Counted from the stretch's first letter, positions 22,560 through 35,591 are shown. The stretch: DNA of 64,000 nucleotides from Chloranthus sessilifolius (GCA_021018995.1 CM037598.1:75906671-75970670); one strand, 5' to 3'. Numbers and translations are program-made. Notes: a model not told the origin generated them from the letters alone.

Positions 22560-23690
22560 CTTTTAAATTTTTTTTTTTTTTAAAATTATGTCGATTTTTT
22601 ATGCAATTTTTTTTATGCTTTTTTTTAATGTATTTTTTTATGCTTTTTTTAATGCAATTTTTCTAATGCTTTTTTTAATGTTTAAAAAAAAATTATATAT
22701 AAAAAAAGCTATTAATCTCATATTTAAACACATCCATTCAACTCAAATGCAAATCATTCAATGTCATTAATAAAAAAAATAGATACCCAATTCTTTTATT
22801 CAAACAAAATGTCGTATCTCAACCTATGATCTAACCTTTGAAATCAGTCAAATATTTTAAACTCTACATGTCCAATCATTTTATTCACACAAAAAGAAGA
22901 AAAGAAAGAGTGTTAACAATCTAAGGACCCCATGGTCAATTTTTAAAATAAAAGAAAAAAAAATTAAATTTGCTTCGCCTCTCCTACCAAGTGTCCCAAT
23001 CCCCTAGTGATTCATTTGAGGTGAGCTTCAACTCGAAAAGCTCACATGAAATCAAAAGGAGAGCATCATTAAACTGAGATATTGATGACTTCCATCTAAG
23101 GAGTCCCCATCTAATAGGCCGGTTGAAAATATTGACATGTTATATAAATAAATTGTATTCAAGTTAGCCCAAACCCGACCCGAACCCAACCTGGTACCTG
23201 TTTGCTACACAATATATAGGTATATTGTTGTTTTAACAGATCCTGGTCAGGTCTAAAAGTGGATAACAATATATGGAAACTTCAAAGGTGTAATCAAATC
23301 TTGAAGATTGTGCAAATAGGACTACACATTCCACTACAGATGATAACGATAGTTTAATTTACACTTCGGCGCTTATAGACCGTAGATTTGGGGGCTTATA
23401 CACCCAAAAAAGGCTGTAAAAGAAGCATATATTATACTATACGCAAGTTAAATGCAGGCTAGAGCCCCCACACAGCTCTATGTGGCCCCGCCCCAGGATG
23501 TAACAATCCATTCAATTGGTTTAACAAGTGATGGCAGATGTTGGATCTGACATCCCAACATCACCCATTAATGGATCTGAATGGCGTTAAATTCACTGAT
23601 CCTTCTTGTTCAGATATACGTGGTTTTGCTTCTGATTTCTTGCCCAGTATATTAAGATTGATGGATTTCGATATGTATAAAGTGATTCTT
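22560..23690. other. CACTA interior without recognised genes
   Basis: The first 150 bp are T-rich repeats of ATGCTTTTTTTAATG. The rest has one 114-codon plus-strand frame (23538-23882), but its second half is antisense to the DAHP synthase exon, so it is not a gene. Confidence 0.5.
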
Positions 23691-23693
23691 ACT

Positions 23694-25258
23694 CAAATTG
23701 TGTCGAATGGACGGGTCTTCAAACCACACGGAGCTTTAATAGTGTTTCCATGCATCGGGTCGCTCACCCAAGTAACGATGAGACCAGCTTGCCATATGGC
23801 TCTAACCAGGTGGGGGAGCTTCACTCTCATGTTCTCGGCTCCCATTCACGTGATTATGGTTAGCTTTCCTGATTTGTTGTGAGGATTCAGAATCTCGCAC
23901 AATTTCATAAGCTCATTTGGGTTCATCTTGTCACTCACCTGCATGATGCATGCAAGTCCATATGTCAAAAAGCAGCTCCAACTATCAAGTTTTGGTCCAA
24001 CTAAAAACTGAGATGAGATGATCGCCATCATCTTGTTCCACTTATTTGGGGCTGGCAAGATAGAAAATGACCACCCACTTGGCATAAAATATTGCATTTA
24101 GCATAAGAAAATGGAATTCCAATATGAATCCACAATACTTGTTATTAATAATAATAACAGGGAAATGATCCCTTCAATCGAGTCATGACTCGAGCTGCCA
24201 TTGGTTGCATGTCATTCTCTTTTTTCTTTGAAAAGTCAAAGGCAGTTGTCATTATTTAACTTCCTTTGAAAATATAGAATGTCCATTTCAAGCTTCATTG
24301 TCAACTACAAAAGATAGCACTAACCTTTATGCCTAGAGGATTGGCCACCCTTTGAAGAAATTCAACATGAGCACTATCCAACTGTCACGTCCTCTCCCCT
24401 ACCCAAAGCATATGGGCAGAGCAATCATAAAAAAGCCCAGATGTTGAATCTTCCCTTGCCAATGACTGCTCATATGGAAGGTGAAGGCATTAATGGGATG
24501 TCCAAAATTCTGTAGTGGTCATTAGCAGATGATCTGCAGTAAGTCCAGCAGCCACCAAGCTTCATCTACTCTCTATGCAAGCTCCATGTATTTGTTTCCA
24601 AAAAGTTAAAACTTACTGTAAAATATGTGTATTTTTTTAAAACGAAAATAAAATTTACAATAAAAAATGTGTAGTAATTCCACTCAATCATTACAGCTAT
24701 CTAAGATAACACCACCATTAGAGGTAGTAATCCAACAAAATTTACTAATTGCCCTTTAAAGGAAATCATAGCTCCAGATTTAGACTAAGTTTATCATCTT
24801 AGAATCTGCAGTTAAAGTTTGTGGATTGAATGCAGGTTTATCCAACAATTAAATCCATTCCATAGAACATCACCATTATGACAAAACAACTATAAAACCA
24901 ATAGGAAGAGAAAAAGAAAATCCGAAACCAACTTCAAAGTTCAAACTACAAAAATGAAAGATAAAGAAATTGTAAGATATCGAATACCTGTCTCTTTGCT
25001 CGATGTGCTCAGTAAAGTCCAAATTCCATTGTGTGACTCTTTGAATAGAAGCATATCCACTAGTGGCAAATGCTCGGAGAAGATTCAAGGTGGCTGCAGA
25101 TTGTGTATAGGCTTCGATCAGTCTTTGGGGGTCTGGCATTCTAGATTTCTCATCAAATGAGTTGTTCCCTGGTAATTTGGGAGCTTCACCCCATTCTGGG
25201 TCTCAAATGGATCAGATCGGGGTTTTGCAAATTGACCAGCCATCCTTCCTACGTTTTG
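23694..25258 (-). pseudogene. DHS: DAHP synthase (class II, shikimate pathway) gene fragment
   Basis: Three exon blocks in gene order on the minus strand: 25258-24988 ([46 protein letters not shown]), about 24603-24325 ([34 protein letters not shown]) and 23938-23694 ([47 protein letters not shown]). This is the middle of plant plastid DAHP synthase, the first step of aromatic amino acid synthesis. Donor or acceptor sites remain at exon edges (GTATTC after 24988, GTTAGT after 24325, CAG before 23938). Stops (for example TGA for Arg before QLDSA and before MGAEN) and frameshifts disable it. Introns are kept, so it was copied as genomic DNA. Confidence 0.92.
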
Positions 25259-25589
25259 CATTATCAAAGAAGAACCTAAGTTAGACAAGATTATTCAGTT
25301 ATTTAAAAAATAAATCATAATCTAGCAACTAAAGGTCATATGATCTGCTTTGGAGAGAATTGATCATTCCATGACGGGATATGAAAGCTGGCTTCTGTGT
25401 CATCTTCATTGGTAGAAGAGCTTTGACCTTTTTATGTATTTGGGTAATTTTTCATTTTGTTCCTATTTGCTTGATGAGCCATTGAGAAAGTTGGGGGATC
25501 TGACTTATAGCTCCATATGTTGTCTTCCATCTCTAGGGTGCCTAGTAAATTGGGAAGTGCCTAGTAAATTGGGAAGAGAATTGCTTCTT

Positions 25590-25800
25590 TTTCCTCCCAC
25601 AAGAGCAGGGGAAAATTGTGGAAAAAGAAAAGCAGAGATAGTTTACTACCATGTGGGCTCTTTGAATATTTCCAGGCAAATCCACCTGTAGATATTTCTC
25701 CAATAGCACTCCTGATTGCAGCAATTTTTGTCACTTCTCTTGCAGACTTCAGCTAAAACAAGAAACAAAAATATTCCTCCATTTCAGCACTAGATAAAAG
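25590..25800 (-). pseudogene. Unknown gene exon, copy 1 of a duplication
   Basis: The minus strand encodes SAREVTKIAAIRSAIGEIST followed by GGFA, preceded by a pyrimidine-rich tract. The copy at 26575-26800 has the same exon and flanks. I do not recognise the protein; the Gly/Ala/Ile-rich run could be a membrane segment. Confidence 0.5.
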
Positions 25801-25849
25801 AACAATAGAAAACGAACTCTAAATAAATAAAGAATAAATAATGCAGTTG

Positions 25850-26099
25850 CAGTAAAAAATTTTACATCTGATTTTATTAAGAATAAATAAATCAAGTACA
25901 AAAGTAGTTGGTCCCAGACCCGACAGAAAGCTGGTAATGAGAGGAATAAACCAATATAGACAAATCCCCACCATAATGATTTCTCACAAGCCCCCCATAA
26001 CCGCTCACTTCCAAGATTAGCAAAAGACTTCCCATCAAAATTCACCTTGAGCCAATTTTCTGGCGATAGTAAACAGTTTTTTTTTGAAGGTTGAGTCAT
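25850..26099 (-). pseudogene. RNase H domain fragment of a plant LINE (3' end)
   Basis: The minus strand from about 26095 reads PENWLKVNFDGKSFANLG. After a one-base frame change comes GYGGLVRNHYGGDLS, the start of the RVT_3-type RNase H domain of plant non-LTR elements. It ends in a TTTGTACTTGATTTATT-like tail near 25870, as LINE 3' ends do. It lies between the two copies of the duplicated exon. Confidence 0.6.
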
Positions 26100-26574
26100 A
26101 GAGCACCATCCAGTTCAGCTACAGGCCAAACCCCACAATAGTAGTAACTTGGCTGCCTATAACACTTAAAACATGAAGTTTTTCAATGTGTGGCTCATTG
26201 TTATCTATTTTATATGCATAACGTTTCCTGGTTCCCAGTAATCATCCACAAAATAAGGATTTTAGTCAACTAAGGCAATATTTCTATTCTTTTTTTGGCA
26301 GTTGATAACTTTATTACTAGGACAAAAAGTCAAACTTGAGGTGATTGCCAATGAGATTTACTGTTTCACACTTTCAGTACTACCGATTTGAGCCTACCTC
26401 CCAAATAGATGGGAAAAGGGAATCATGACTTTTGATTTTCGTAAAACCTAAAATATTGAAAACAAACTATAAAATGCATTTTACACAGATCATCACACAA
26501 ACACACAAAAAAAAAATATTATACATATAAGAAGAGCAAAAGATTGGAGAATAGTTGTCCTTTTGTTTGAAATA

Positions 26575-26800
26575 AGAAAATTGTGAGAAAAGAAAAGCAG
26601 AGCTAGTTTACTACCATGTGGACTCTTTGAACATTTCGGCAAATCCGCCTATTGATATTGCTCCAATAGCACTCCCGATTGCAAAAAATTTTGTTGCTTC
26701 TCTTGCAGACTTCAACTGAAAAAAGAAACAAAAATATTCCTCCATGTCAGCACTAGATAAAATAACAAAAGAAAACAAACTCTAAAAGAAACCGTATCAT
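26575..26800 (-). pseudogene. Unknown gene exon, copy 2 of a duplication
   Basis: The minus strand encodes SAREATKFFAIGSAIGAISI then GGFAEMFKEST. It is better preserved than copy 1, with a TTTTTTCAG acceptor upstream and GTAGTAAAC after the exon. The flanking intron sequence also matches copy 1, so this is a segmental duplication of about 200 bp. Confidence 0.5.
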
Positions 26801-27262
26801 AAAACATAAATGAAAGTAGATGCCTTCTAAATTTTCCCCACCCTCCCATATGTTAATTAAAATGAAGATACAACTGATCGAAAGGTCAAAAAATTGCACA
26901 GCGAGATGCTTTGCCCAAGGGAAAAAAAAAAAGAACCAAGAAAAATATAATAGAAAGGAATTTATACAAAATTAAATAAAACAAGCAAAATGAAAGGGCC
27001 CATGTGCCCCTCCTAAAACAAGCCATAGTCGCAAAGGAGGTCACAGCTGGTCCCACACCTAAAGCCTAAAGAATCCCCCCAACAAAAACGGCAGAACATC
27101 GAAGGGATGCCAAAATACACTGAGTCATCAAGAATCAACCCTCCGTCTTCGCACACAATTCAAACTTCTTACTAAAAATCCCCCTGTTTCCTTCTACATT
27201 TCCCAAAAGATTGCCATTGGTAGAGCATTCTGGGGATATATTGGCTTTTATGGGTCCTAATG

Positions 27263-29771
27263 TGTAATAGCCTGAAAAATCACGCCAAACTGTGACCTCG
27301 GGATCCGTGTCCGATCGGTCATAGGTTTGACCAAATAGAAGTCCAATAGTTAGTATGGGGTGTGATGAACGGATGAGATGTAATGGGTTGAGTGTCTATG
27401 TGATGTATGATGGAAAATGCGAAGTCGCATACACCTACTGCAGTGTATGTGCTCAACACACAAGGAAGGGGGAAAGATAAAAGGGTTTAATAACCCTAAA
27501 ATTATGAAAATTGGTGGTTGAAGGAGAAAAGAAGAGAGAGAGAGGAGTGAGAGGTTGAGCAAGCATTATTGTGAGGGATTGGAAGGGGGATTCTAGCATT
27601 AAAGAGGCCGATTTAGCGAGGAGAATCCGTTCAAGCTAAAGCTGGAACCCTAGCCTTTCCAACCATGGATTTGAAATCAATTTGAGATTGATTGAAGGTA
27701 AGAGTTATGTAGTTTAAATGCATGGATTGTAAGGGTAAATAGTGGTTAGAAATAGTGTAAAATGTAGGATAAAAGTGTAGAAAAATAGAGGAAAAAGAGT
27801 AGAAAAAGATTGGGAAGAACAGCCAAAAGGAGGCTGAATCTAGCAATTTCGATTAATCGAAATTGGCCAAGAAGTTGAAAAGTCAGAGGACCCCGATTTC
27901 GATTAATCGAATTGGGTTTCGATTAATCGACTTTGGATTTCGATTAATCGAATTGGAAATCAATTGATCGACTGGGAACCTACAGTGAACTCCAGTGGAG
28001 GAAAGAAAATAGCTTGAAGAAATCGACTAATCGAAATGGGAATTCGATTAATCGATTTAGAATTTCGATTAATCGATTTGGGATCGATTAATCGATTTTA
28101 GAAATTCGATCACTCGACTTGAGAATCGACATGATAGGTAGGGAATTTCGATTAATCGAATTTGGGTTTCGATTAATCGAATGGCAATCTCGATTAATCG
28201 ATTTGAGAATCGATTAATCGATATTGACTTTCGATTAATCGATTTTGGAAATTGATTAATCGAATCAGATTCGATTAATCGATTTTGGAGTTCGATTAAT
28301 CGACTGAGCTAATTTATGTTGACTTTTGAGTTTGACTTTAAGATTCTTGGAGGGTCTTGGACCTTCTTTATTGCATCTTTAGTGATGTGTTTCACCTGTT
28401 ATGTGGTACCATAGGTGGTACGTGTGAGCTAGTGTACAAGGAGCCACGTGGGACCTTGATGCATTGATCGAACGAAGACTTGAGGTAGGGAACACCTTGA
28501 ACATGTACTTTATTTTACAAGAGCATGTATGTAGTGATATAGAATTCAAATTCAAATGTTTTATTGCTTAAGAATTGTGAAAAGTGTGTGTGTGTGACAT
28601 CCATAAGAGTAATTATAATGAGCCATCCCCAGGGGATGAAGTAAAGAGATAAGAGCATCAGGTGTGATGCAAGTGAATGGATACATCCCAGGGATGTATC
28701 CAAGATTGAATCATGTTTGATAGGGCCTAACTGATATAAGATAGCACACTTACACGGTGAATAACTATATGTAAGGCACCGATATTTTTGTTATTTGAGG
28801 TTTGATAGGGTACCCCACCGACGTGGCGGGATATCCACGACTGACACGGCAGGATATCCGTGACCGATACGGCGGCGAAACCGTAAGCCAGTGCGGAGGC
28901 TTATCCGTACAAAGTAAGCACACCCCAGGGGTGTTGATTTGAGACAAGTGAAACCCCGCCACCAATCCCCAGGGGAAAGGGGCTTGGGTACTATATTGTA
29001 TTCCCAGGGAATACGTTAAAAGTGTCTATATAGATGACGATGATGGGTATCTCATCGGGGCTCGATGCTATATTGCTCGGGGATTACTTAAGTTGAAAGT
29101 TTAAGTTTTGCTTTAGGCCTTTTCAGCATTATTCATGAGTAAATAAAAGACACGAGTAAACTACCAGTGAAATGTAATACTTTTAACTGTTTTCATCAGT
29201 AATTGCATAGACACATCATGCATGACATATTATGGAATATATGTGAGTAATAATTTATATGTTCAACTGTGTTCTGTTCCCTATTGAGCTAGGATGTAGC
29301 TCACCCTATAGACTATCGTCGGGTCCACTACTAGCAGCTTGGCCAGGAGGCTTCAGGAGCCGACCAGTGAGTCGGACCTTGCGGGCGACAGTTCACCTCT
29401 AGAGGACTTCTTCTAGAGGACTCCGTTGTGCCGCTTTGAGGGCTTTTTGAGAGGGATTGTACGGCTTGGTATGTCAAGCCTTGTTTTGGTTAAACCATGT
29501 ATATATTGAGTTTGAGATTATACTTTTGGGGTGAACCATCCATGATGATTGCTATCATCGATGGTTCGGATCGGTTCTCCATTCATGCAGAGGCATGAGG
29601 GTAGAACTGTCTTTTGGAGAATTGCTTTAATATAGATTTAAATTCCGCAGTTTCATTTATTATTTCATTTTATGCTTGATATGCCAATGTTCCGTGCTTA
29701 GCTAAGGGGCACGGTCAAGATGATCGTGCTGATGGCACGGGTTTCGGAGTGCCGAAATCCGGGCTGTCACA
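27263..29771 (+). repeat. Solo LTR (2509 bp) related to the left Tekay LTR, TSD TAATG/TAATA
   Basis: It starts TGTAATAGCC and ends CGGGCTGTCACA, the same edges as the Tekay LTR at 4909-7343. The 5-bp flanks TAATG (27258-27262) and TAATA (29772-29776) differ at one base. No internal region follows, so LTR-LTR recombination is the simplest explanation. It lies inside the 13.2 kb CACTA. Confidence 0.85.
27845..28312. repeat. Array of TCGATTAATCGA palindromes in the solo LTR
   Basis: About 14 exact CGATTAATCG palindromes plus variants (CAATTGATCG, CGACTAATCG) occur in 470 bp, typically 15-35 bp apart. Confidence 0.93.
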
Positions 29772-32658
29772 TAATATTATTTGAGATTCTAATTGAAATA
29801 GGAGTAATGTTAGACAAATTGGACTTTCTGCAAGTTCCTTTATAATTGTAGAATACAACCGATTGACATAATTCAGAGGGTTTCAAGAAAGGGCCTAAAT
29901 CTGTGGAGATGTGCCTCCTTCATTGAAAATCTTTTGAATTTCTCTCATAACTAAAATGTTAATTTGTTCATGCTCTGCATGAGAATGATGAGGTTGCGTG
30001 TTGGCTAGAAGAGGGTGAATCAAGGTTGCCATTGAGTCGTATAATCACTTCCTGTATCGTATCTGTTTCAATTGCAATCCTGTTTCCTGCACAAACTTCG
30101 CTTTGTCCTCCTGAAAACAATGGGCTTAAATGGTTAATTTTAACAGGAGAACAAGAACAAGAGTTGGTATTAGGTACCCGATCTAAGTACCTAATACCAG
30201 AGAAAGTGCTTGGAAATGAAAGAAAAGTTTAGAAACAATCAGATAAGTATAAATAGTCAGACTTACAGTTGGGTATGGCCACTTAGCTATCTTGAGTTAT
30301 AACTAGATATAAAAAATGAACAAGTACATATAGGCCTTTTTTCGGTTCCACACTACTTAATCAAAGTTAAAATTGTTGACTACTTTAATAAGATGAAATA
30401 TTTTATGTCCTAATATTTGACAATATAGATCTTGAGATCATGGTCTTCCACAAAATAGATCTTGAGATCATGGCCTACCATCAGACGGTCAAATATTTAT
30501 TTCATCTGACAATTTAAAGCTTGTCCATCTTTTAACATTGCTATGTGGGAAACTGCTAAAGAATGGATAAGGTCAAGGAGTAGTTCTTTTCTGCACTGGC
30601 CTTAGTTGAATCATAACAGAAGTTGGATTGTGGGCAGCTATCTTATCCATATTTTGTAAAATGAATATATGCAGTCTCTCTTTTATTTTCCAGGGAATGA
30701 TGGACAAACTTTAAATTGAGGGAAAATGGTAGGACTTCATTTTTTTTTAATTCTATGGGAACTACTACTAGTTAGATATGTGTGTGTTGGGCATCTAAGG
30801 CACTTTTGCTCCGACCCCTTTTCATTATTGTCACTATAGCAACCAAAAAGCAGCAGCAGCAGCCCCATCTCTTGTTGCATATATCTAATATGAGTGGATT
30901 TTGGGTCAAAAATAGGTACAGTGGTAATTAGACTTTGAGATGGGGTTAGTGAGTCTATTAATAGAAATTTGGGTAATAGAGAGGTATATTATGAGTATTG
31001 GGAGTTGAGTTGGGTGTTGAAGGGGTATTTATGTGCATGAAATTTGGGGCATCCTATATTTATATATAATCTAGTATGAGGACAGGAGCCTGAATTGATG
31101 TGAGCTAATTTGCATGCTTGGAAGGTGGTTTTTTTGGCAGGCCTGAATGATCTATGATCAGTGGAGATAGGAAGCGTGAGCCAAACTTGTGAGATTCTAG
31201 ATGAAACTATCATGTTCATTGTTTACATTGGACAAATCTTCTAGCTTGTTCACTTAGGTCAAAGGTTACTATATATATACAAAAAACATAAAACACTGGC
31301 AAAACCCAGTTTTTAAGTCACCCAAATTTTAACAATCATGAGTGCAGTTTTTAAGTCCCCCAAGATGTGATCGTGGACTTCAAGAATATTATGGCAGAAT
31401 ATAAAGTGATCCACCCGGAAAAGTTCATGTTAAAGCATCAATTCCCACATTCAGCAATCATCAACATATGAAATATATACTACTTATGTGAGACATCTCT
31501 TAGCAGCAACATCAATCAAAGAGTAAAAAATAGTAAAACAAGATTGAAAAAAGATATTAGAAAATTACTTTATTGTGCCAAGTGATACATGCCTTTTACT
31601 CATTTTGGGACTATAAACCAAAATCACACTCATAAGAAGATGCATGCCACCCAATCATGAGCGTCAATATTAGCCATTAAACAATAAAAACAATGGTAGA
31701 TACTAGAGTGCACAAATTTAGATGAAGCATGTTAACCATTCAAAATAGTATACATGTGAGTCAAAAAAATAGCTCACCTTCTAGATTCTACCAGAAGGGC
31801 ACGTTGGTCAGGAATTTTATTAGAACTTATGTCTAGCTCACTTGCAGTATAGTTGTACACAGAAGACCGAGGACAATATAAGTGAAGGGTGAGTCATAAT
31901 TGTTAGGGCAGCTCACATTCACATGCCAATTTCTTAGTCCACATAGATGGGTAAACCAAGATGGAAATATTTAGTAACATACTAACACCAAGTTGTCAAT
32001 GGGTCTACTAAAGATGCAGTAGGGCCTTCATCTAGAAGTATAGAGCCTGAAACTGAGTTTGAAAAAGGCTGGAATCAGTTAAGAAATTATGAGAAAAAAG
32101 GCCCAGAAATCAGTTAATTAAAGGGGCAAGACTTGAGATTTAAATAGAGAATGTAAAGGTCCAGAAGGTCAAACGACACAACCCGAAAAGCGAGGCTGCA
32201 CTTTGGTCAATCTCCTTCTGTCCAAATGGTCAAGCCTTGGGATGCGCATGACTGTTTATGAACACAAATCAGTGAAAGTTCACTTTTGACCTTTAACTGA
32301 TTTGGTGCTAAAAATTATCAGCACACATACCAAGGCTTACAGTTTGAGGTTGACCTGAGAGTAGGCGAAAAGGGAATTTCAAGACTTCCCCTGGCTTTGG
32401 TCCATTTAACTAGTTACAGGGCCTTACCTATTGCTTACATAACTGGTCTGATAGAATTTCGTAGTGCTCATGAAGCCACTAACCGTCGTGGCGTGCAAAT
32501 GAAATTGAATTGATACTACCCAATGCAAAACAGCATGATCTCGTGTCTTTGTCCAATTTTATTCCTTCTCTTTCTAATGTGAATCGCAGTCCACAATACT
32601 AAGAAATAAGTTCGTGGATGAAAACCCACCTGAAAAACAGAGTTACTAAGTGAAAACA

Positions 32659-32660
<2 letters not shown>
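29772..32660. other. CACTA interior, no gene recognised
   Basis: AT-rich sequence with short frames only. AAATAGATCTTGAGATCATGG is nearly duplicated at 30424-30476. Otherwise nothing was recognised. Confidence 0.4.

Positions 32661-32733
<73 letters not shown>
32661..32733. repeat. (AT)n microsatellite, about 73 bp
   Basis: An uninterrupted AT dinucleotide run. Poly-Tyr/Ile frames through it are artefacts. Confidence 0.97.
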
Positions 32734-32734
<1 letters not shown>

Positions 32735-35040
32735 CTCTGCTGGGAGCTGCAGAGAAGATTCTAAAGCCGAGTCTCGGAAGCTACAGAATTCGGAGCTGGA
32801 GCACAAGCCAGCTTTGGGTAAGCCGGATTGAGTTCAAGCTCTGTAACGTGAATTTCTACAGTTTAAGAGCTTTAGGAACCTCAAGAACCGTGAAAATTTA
32901 GACCTATTCCAATTGAGCTTGCACATTGCTGCTGAAAAAAGTCATTATATTCTACAATCTATTGTATTTTCCCCTGTTTTTTCATTTAATAGAGGGCAAG
33001 GATCCATAGAACCTCATGAGGTAAGGATCTCATTGGTCCTTATCTCCAGCTTGATTTAAAAAAAAAAAGATGCTATGCATCTAGGGATGCAAGTTCAGTT
33101 TACTGAACCGGAACCGGAACCGAAACCAAAATTTTCAGTTTTTTGTTGGGTTCACAGGAACCGAAACTGATTCGGTTTTATTATTTACTTTCAGTTTTAT
33201 CAAGTTGGTAAGGAGTCCAAGTTTGATTATGTTAGTTTAGTGTTCTTGTTAAGCTTCTTATTAGTCTAGTTTCTTTTCCAGCAGCTTCATCTATATCTTT
33301 TTTCCAACAATTTCTTCTTCATTTCAGCTCTAAGATATCTTATGGGCTGTGCTTCACGTGCGTATGGTTTCATTTTACTTTATCTAAAGTATCTATCAAG
33401 ATGAATCTCATTCTGTTTAACAAAATGCGAATATGCCAAGTTTCTTAAAGGTACCATATTGTTCTTCTTGAGTAGTTACAACTAAAAAATAATCTAGAAT
33501 TATCATAAATGAATCTCAACCACAAACTTGAAGACAGGTTAGTATCTTTACCATCAAGAAACTGAACTTGGAGGCGTATTATTGGGCTTCTTATGTAACC
33601 TGATTAAACAAAGACACTATAGAATGTCTGCAGATACTCAAGTATCTTGAAAGCTTGTATGCTCTTTTATGAGTTCTTTATATTGGCCATAATTGTTGTA
33701 TGAGTAGTCACTCTTTTGGTTTCTAAGTCTACTTGTTTAGTGCTCTTTTGAATCACTAGATAAAGCACTTCAACTACTAAAGAAATAATTTAAAAGGGTT
33801 CTTGATAATAGTGGTGATTAAGAATTTGAAAAGAACTCTTTTATTTTATATTAATGACTTTTGTGTTTCTTTTTAATATGAATGAAACAGTTAATAGAAA
33901 TTCCTAAAACTAGGGAAGATTCTTCCATTCAATCATTCAATGAACGACTTTCCCTTTGAGGATCTACCGATTCGGATGGAACTAAAAGCACTAATCCTAT
34001 TTCACATCAGTTTTTTTCTCTCCCAATTAATCATTTAAGTGATGACATAAATTTAGTGCATCTAACCCTGTCCAATCCTGAAAGTATTTTGAACTCATTG
34101 ATACTTCCTCTGTTAGCAAATGGACCACACCTATTTCATCAGCACTTATCCCCTATGAGGCTATGAATAGTGTTCATCCCTGAACAAAATTTCTATTAAA
34201 ATTAGCACATGACGTACAGAGTTCCTATACAACACTGCAAATTCACCAAAAAAAGGTGAACCCACCTATAAGATGGATCATGTTGGTCTCATTTGTGACC
34301 GATCGATGAGTTCCATATGAGATTGTTCGGTCTCATAAGAGAGTGATCAGTCATATATGAGCTCGATCAATCCACTTTAATACCAATCAGTGTCATATGA
34401 GACCGACCCATCAGTCTTATGGTGGATCGAACGGTCATATATAAGTGATTGATTGATCTCATATGGAACCTAAGGGCATTCCTATCTAACCTATTCTTTC
34501 ATTTAAATTGAATTTCAACGTGTCAACTATTTGGACCATGTTGCAGAGTTTTTAAAAAAAAAAAGAAGAAAAGTTGAGGGCCATCAATTCAAAGGGTTCT
34601 AGTTAAAATTTAACGAGGGAAAATTTTAGAAAAAACTACAAATTATAAAAAATTATAATTATAACAAAAAAAATACATATATGTTAACCTACTTAAAATT
34701 TAACAAAAAATTTAACAATAGTGTAAGGAAATTTGAAAAACTTGAAAAGTCAACGAATCAAACAAATATTTAACGAATCAATGAATCAAACAAAAAATTG
34801 GAAAATCAATGCATCAATGAATCAAACAAAAAAATTGGAAAAATTGGAAAATCAACGAATCAACCAATCCATCTCAAATCCTACCCAAAATCAACCAAAA
34901 TGTAACCAAAAATCATATAATATACCTAGATCTGCATTCACCAGCTTCCAATTCATCTCAAATCCTCCGCTCCACAAGATCAGAACCATATAACATACCT
35001 AGATCAGCATTCACCGATTCCCAATCCATCAAAAAAATGA
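32734..35040. other. CACTA interior with short repeat patches
   Basis: 33098-33185 holds AACCGGAACCGGAACCG words and their inverse TTCGGTTTTA (a MITE-like relic). 34295-34475 holds palindromic GATCGATC/CATATGAGAC words. 34740-34870 repeats GAATCAAACAAA and ATTGGAAAATCAA. No gene was recognised. Confidence 0.5.
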
Positions 35041-35044
35041 TCGG

Positions 35045-35285
35045 TTGATCGAAGCTGCCTAGAGTTCCATGTAACGCATTGTTCGAAAGATCCAACTGTT
35101 GCAAGATCGAAGACTCAACAAGTTTCAGGAACCTCTCCAGTAAAAGAATTCGATCGAAAGTCTAGTTTTCGAGCTCACCAGAGAAGTTTCCGATCCATTG
35201 AGGAATCGAACCTCCCAAATCTCGATTTCCAGCCAAAACAAGCTCCTGGAGATCACGTAACAAGCAGGAAAACGAGAGAGAGGCT
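35045..35285 (-). pseudogene. Leucine-rich-repeat protein fragment
   Basis: The minus strand reads LQELVLAGNRDLGGSIPQWI then GNFSG, a stop, and then LQQLDLSNNALHGTLG, two plant-type LRR units (LxxLxLxxNxLxGxIP). It could derive from an LRR receptor or PII-2-like protein; the piece is too short to say. It lies near the right end of the CACTA. Confidence 0.7.
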
Positions 35286-35396
35286 AGGGTTTGTCGATCG
35301 AGAGAGAGAGAGAGGGTAGGATTTCGAAGAGAAAAAGAAGGGTTGAGAGAAAGGCGTCTTGTGTTTAGTGATAAAGAGTGAAAAGAGAGGCCCATT

Positions 35397-35413
35397 GGGG
35401 GGGGGGGGGGGGG
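35397..35413. repeat. Poly(G) tract of 17
   Basis: An uninterrupted G run just inside the right end of the CACTA. It may be a G-quadruplex former or an assembly-sensitive homopolymer. Confidence 0.95.
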
Positions 35414-35591
35414 TGGATCGGCCCAATGATTTGCACGTGATGATAGCACATGATAGGAGGATGATTTACTAAAACACTGATTTAACTTAAAACAAAACTA
35501 TTTTAGACAGTGGTATATTGCACCACTATTTTAAGCAGTGGTTTATTTTATGCTGCTACAGTAGTTTTTTCCCCATTTTGACGTAGTGTAG

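Larger units (their letters stand above)
22352..35588. mobile_element. 13.2 kb CACTA element carrying gene fragments (Pack-CACTA), TSD TAG
   Basis: The left end CACTACGTGAAAAAGCC and the right end read inward, CACTACGTCAAAATGGGG, are flanked by TAG (22349-22351 and 35589-35591). Both sides carry the inverted subterminal word ACCACTG(C/T) with CAGTG partners (for example 22373-22400 and 35505-35550). No CACTA transposase was recognised inside, so it is probably non-autonomous. It carries DAHP synthase exons, a duplicated unknown exon, an RNase H fragment, an LRR fragment and a later solo LTR insertion. Confidence 0.82.

Noticed and set aside
23538-23882. Plus-strand 114-codon frame as a gene
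   Set aside because: Its second half is antisense to the DAHP synthase exon and the first half has no recognisable motif.
25541-25580. TGCCTAGTAAATTGGGAAG tandem pair
   Set aside because: A simple 19-20 bp duplication with no further copies; not reported as a repeat family.
27845-28312. CRISPR-like array
   Set aside because: Short palindromes with irregular spacers inside a plant LTR. No repeat-spacer regularity, and the organism is a eukaryote.
32516-32901. Tyr/Ile-repeat frames on both strands
   Set aside because: They are translations of the (AT)n microsatellite.
20904-35588. Pairing the CACTA end at 20904 with the right end at 35588
   Set aside because: The flanking triplet TAC does not match TAG, whereas the end at 22352 gives a perfect TAG duplication.
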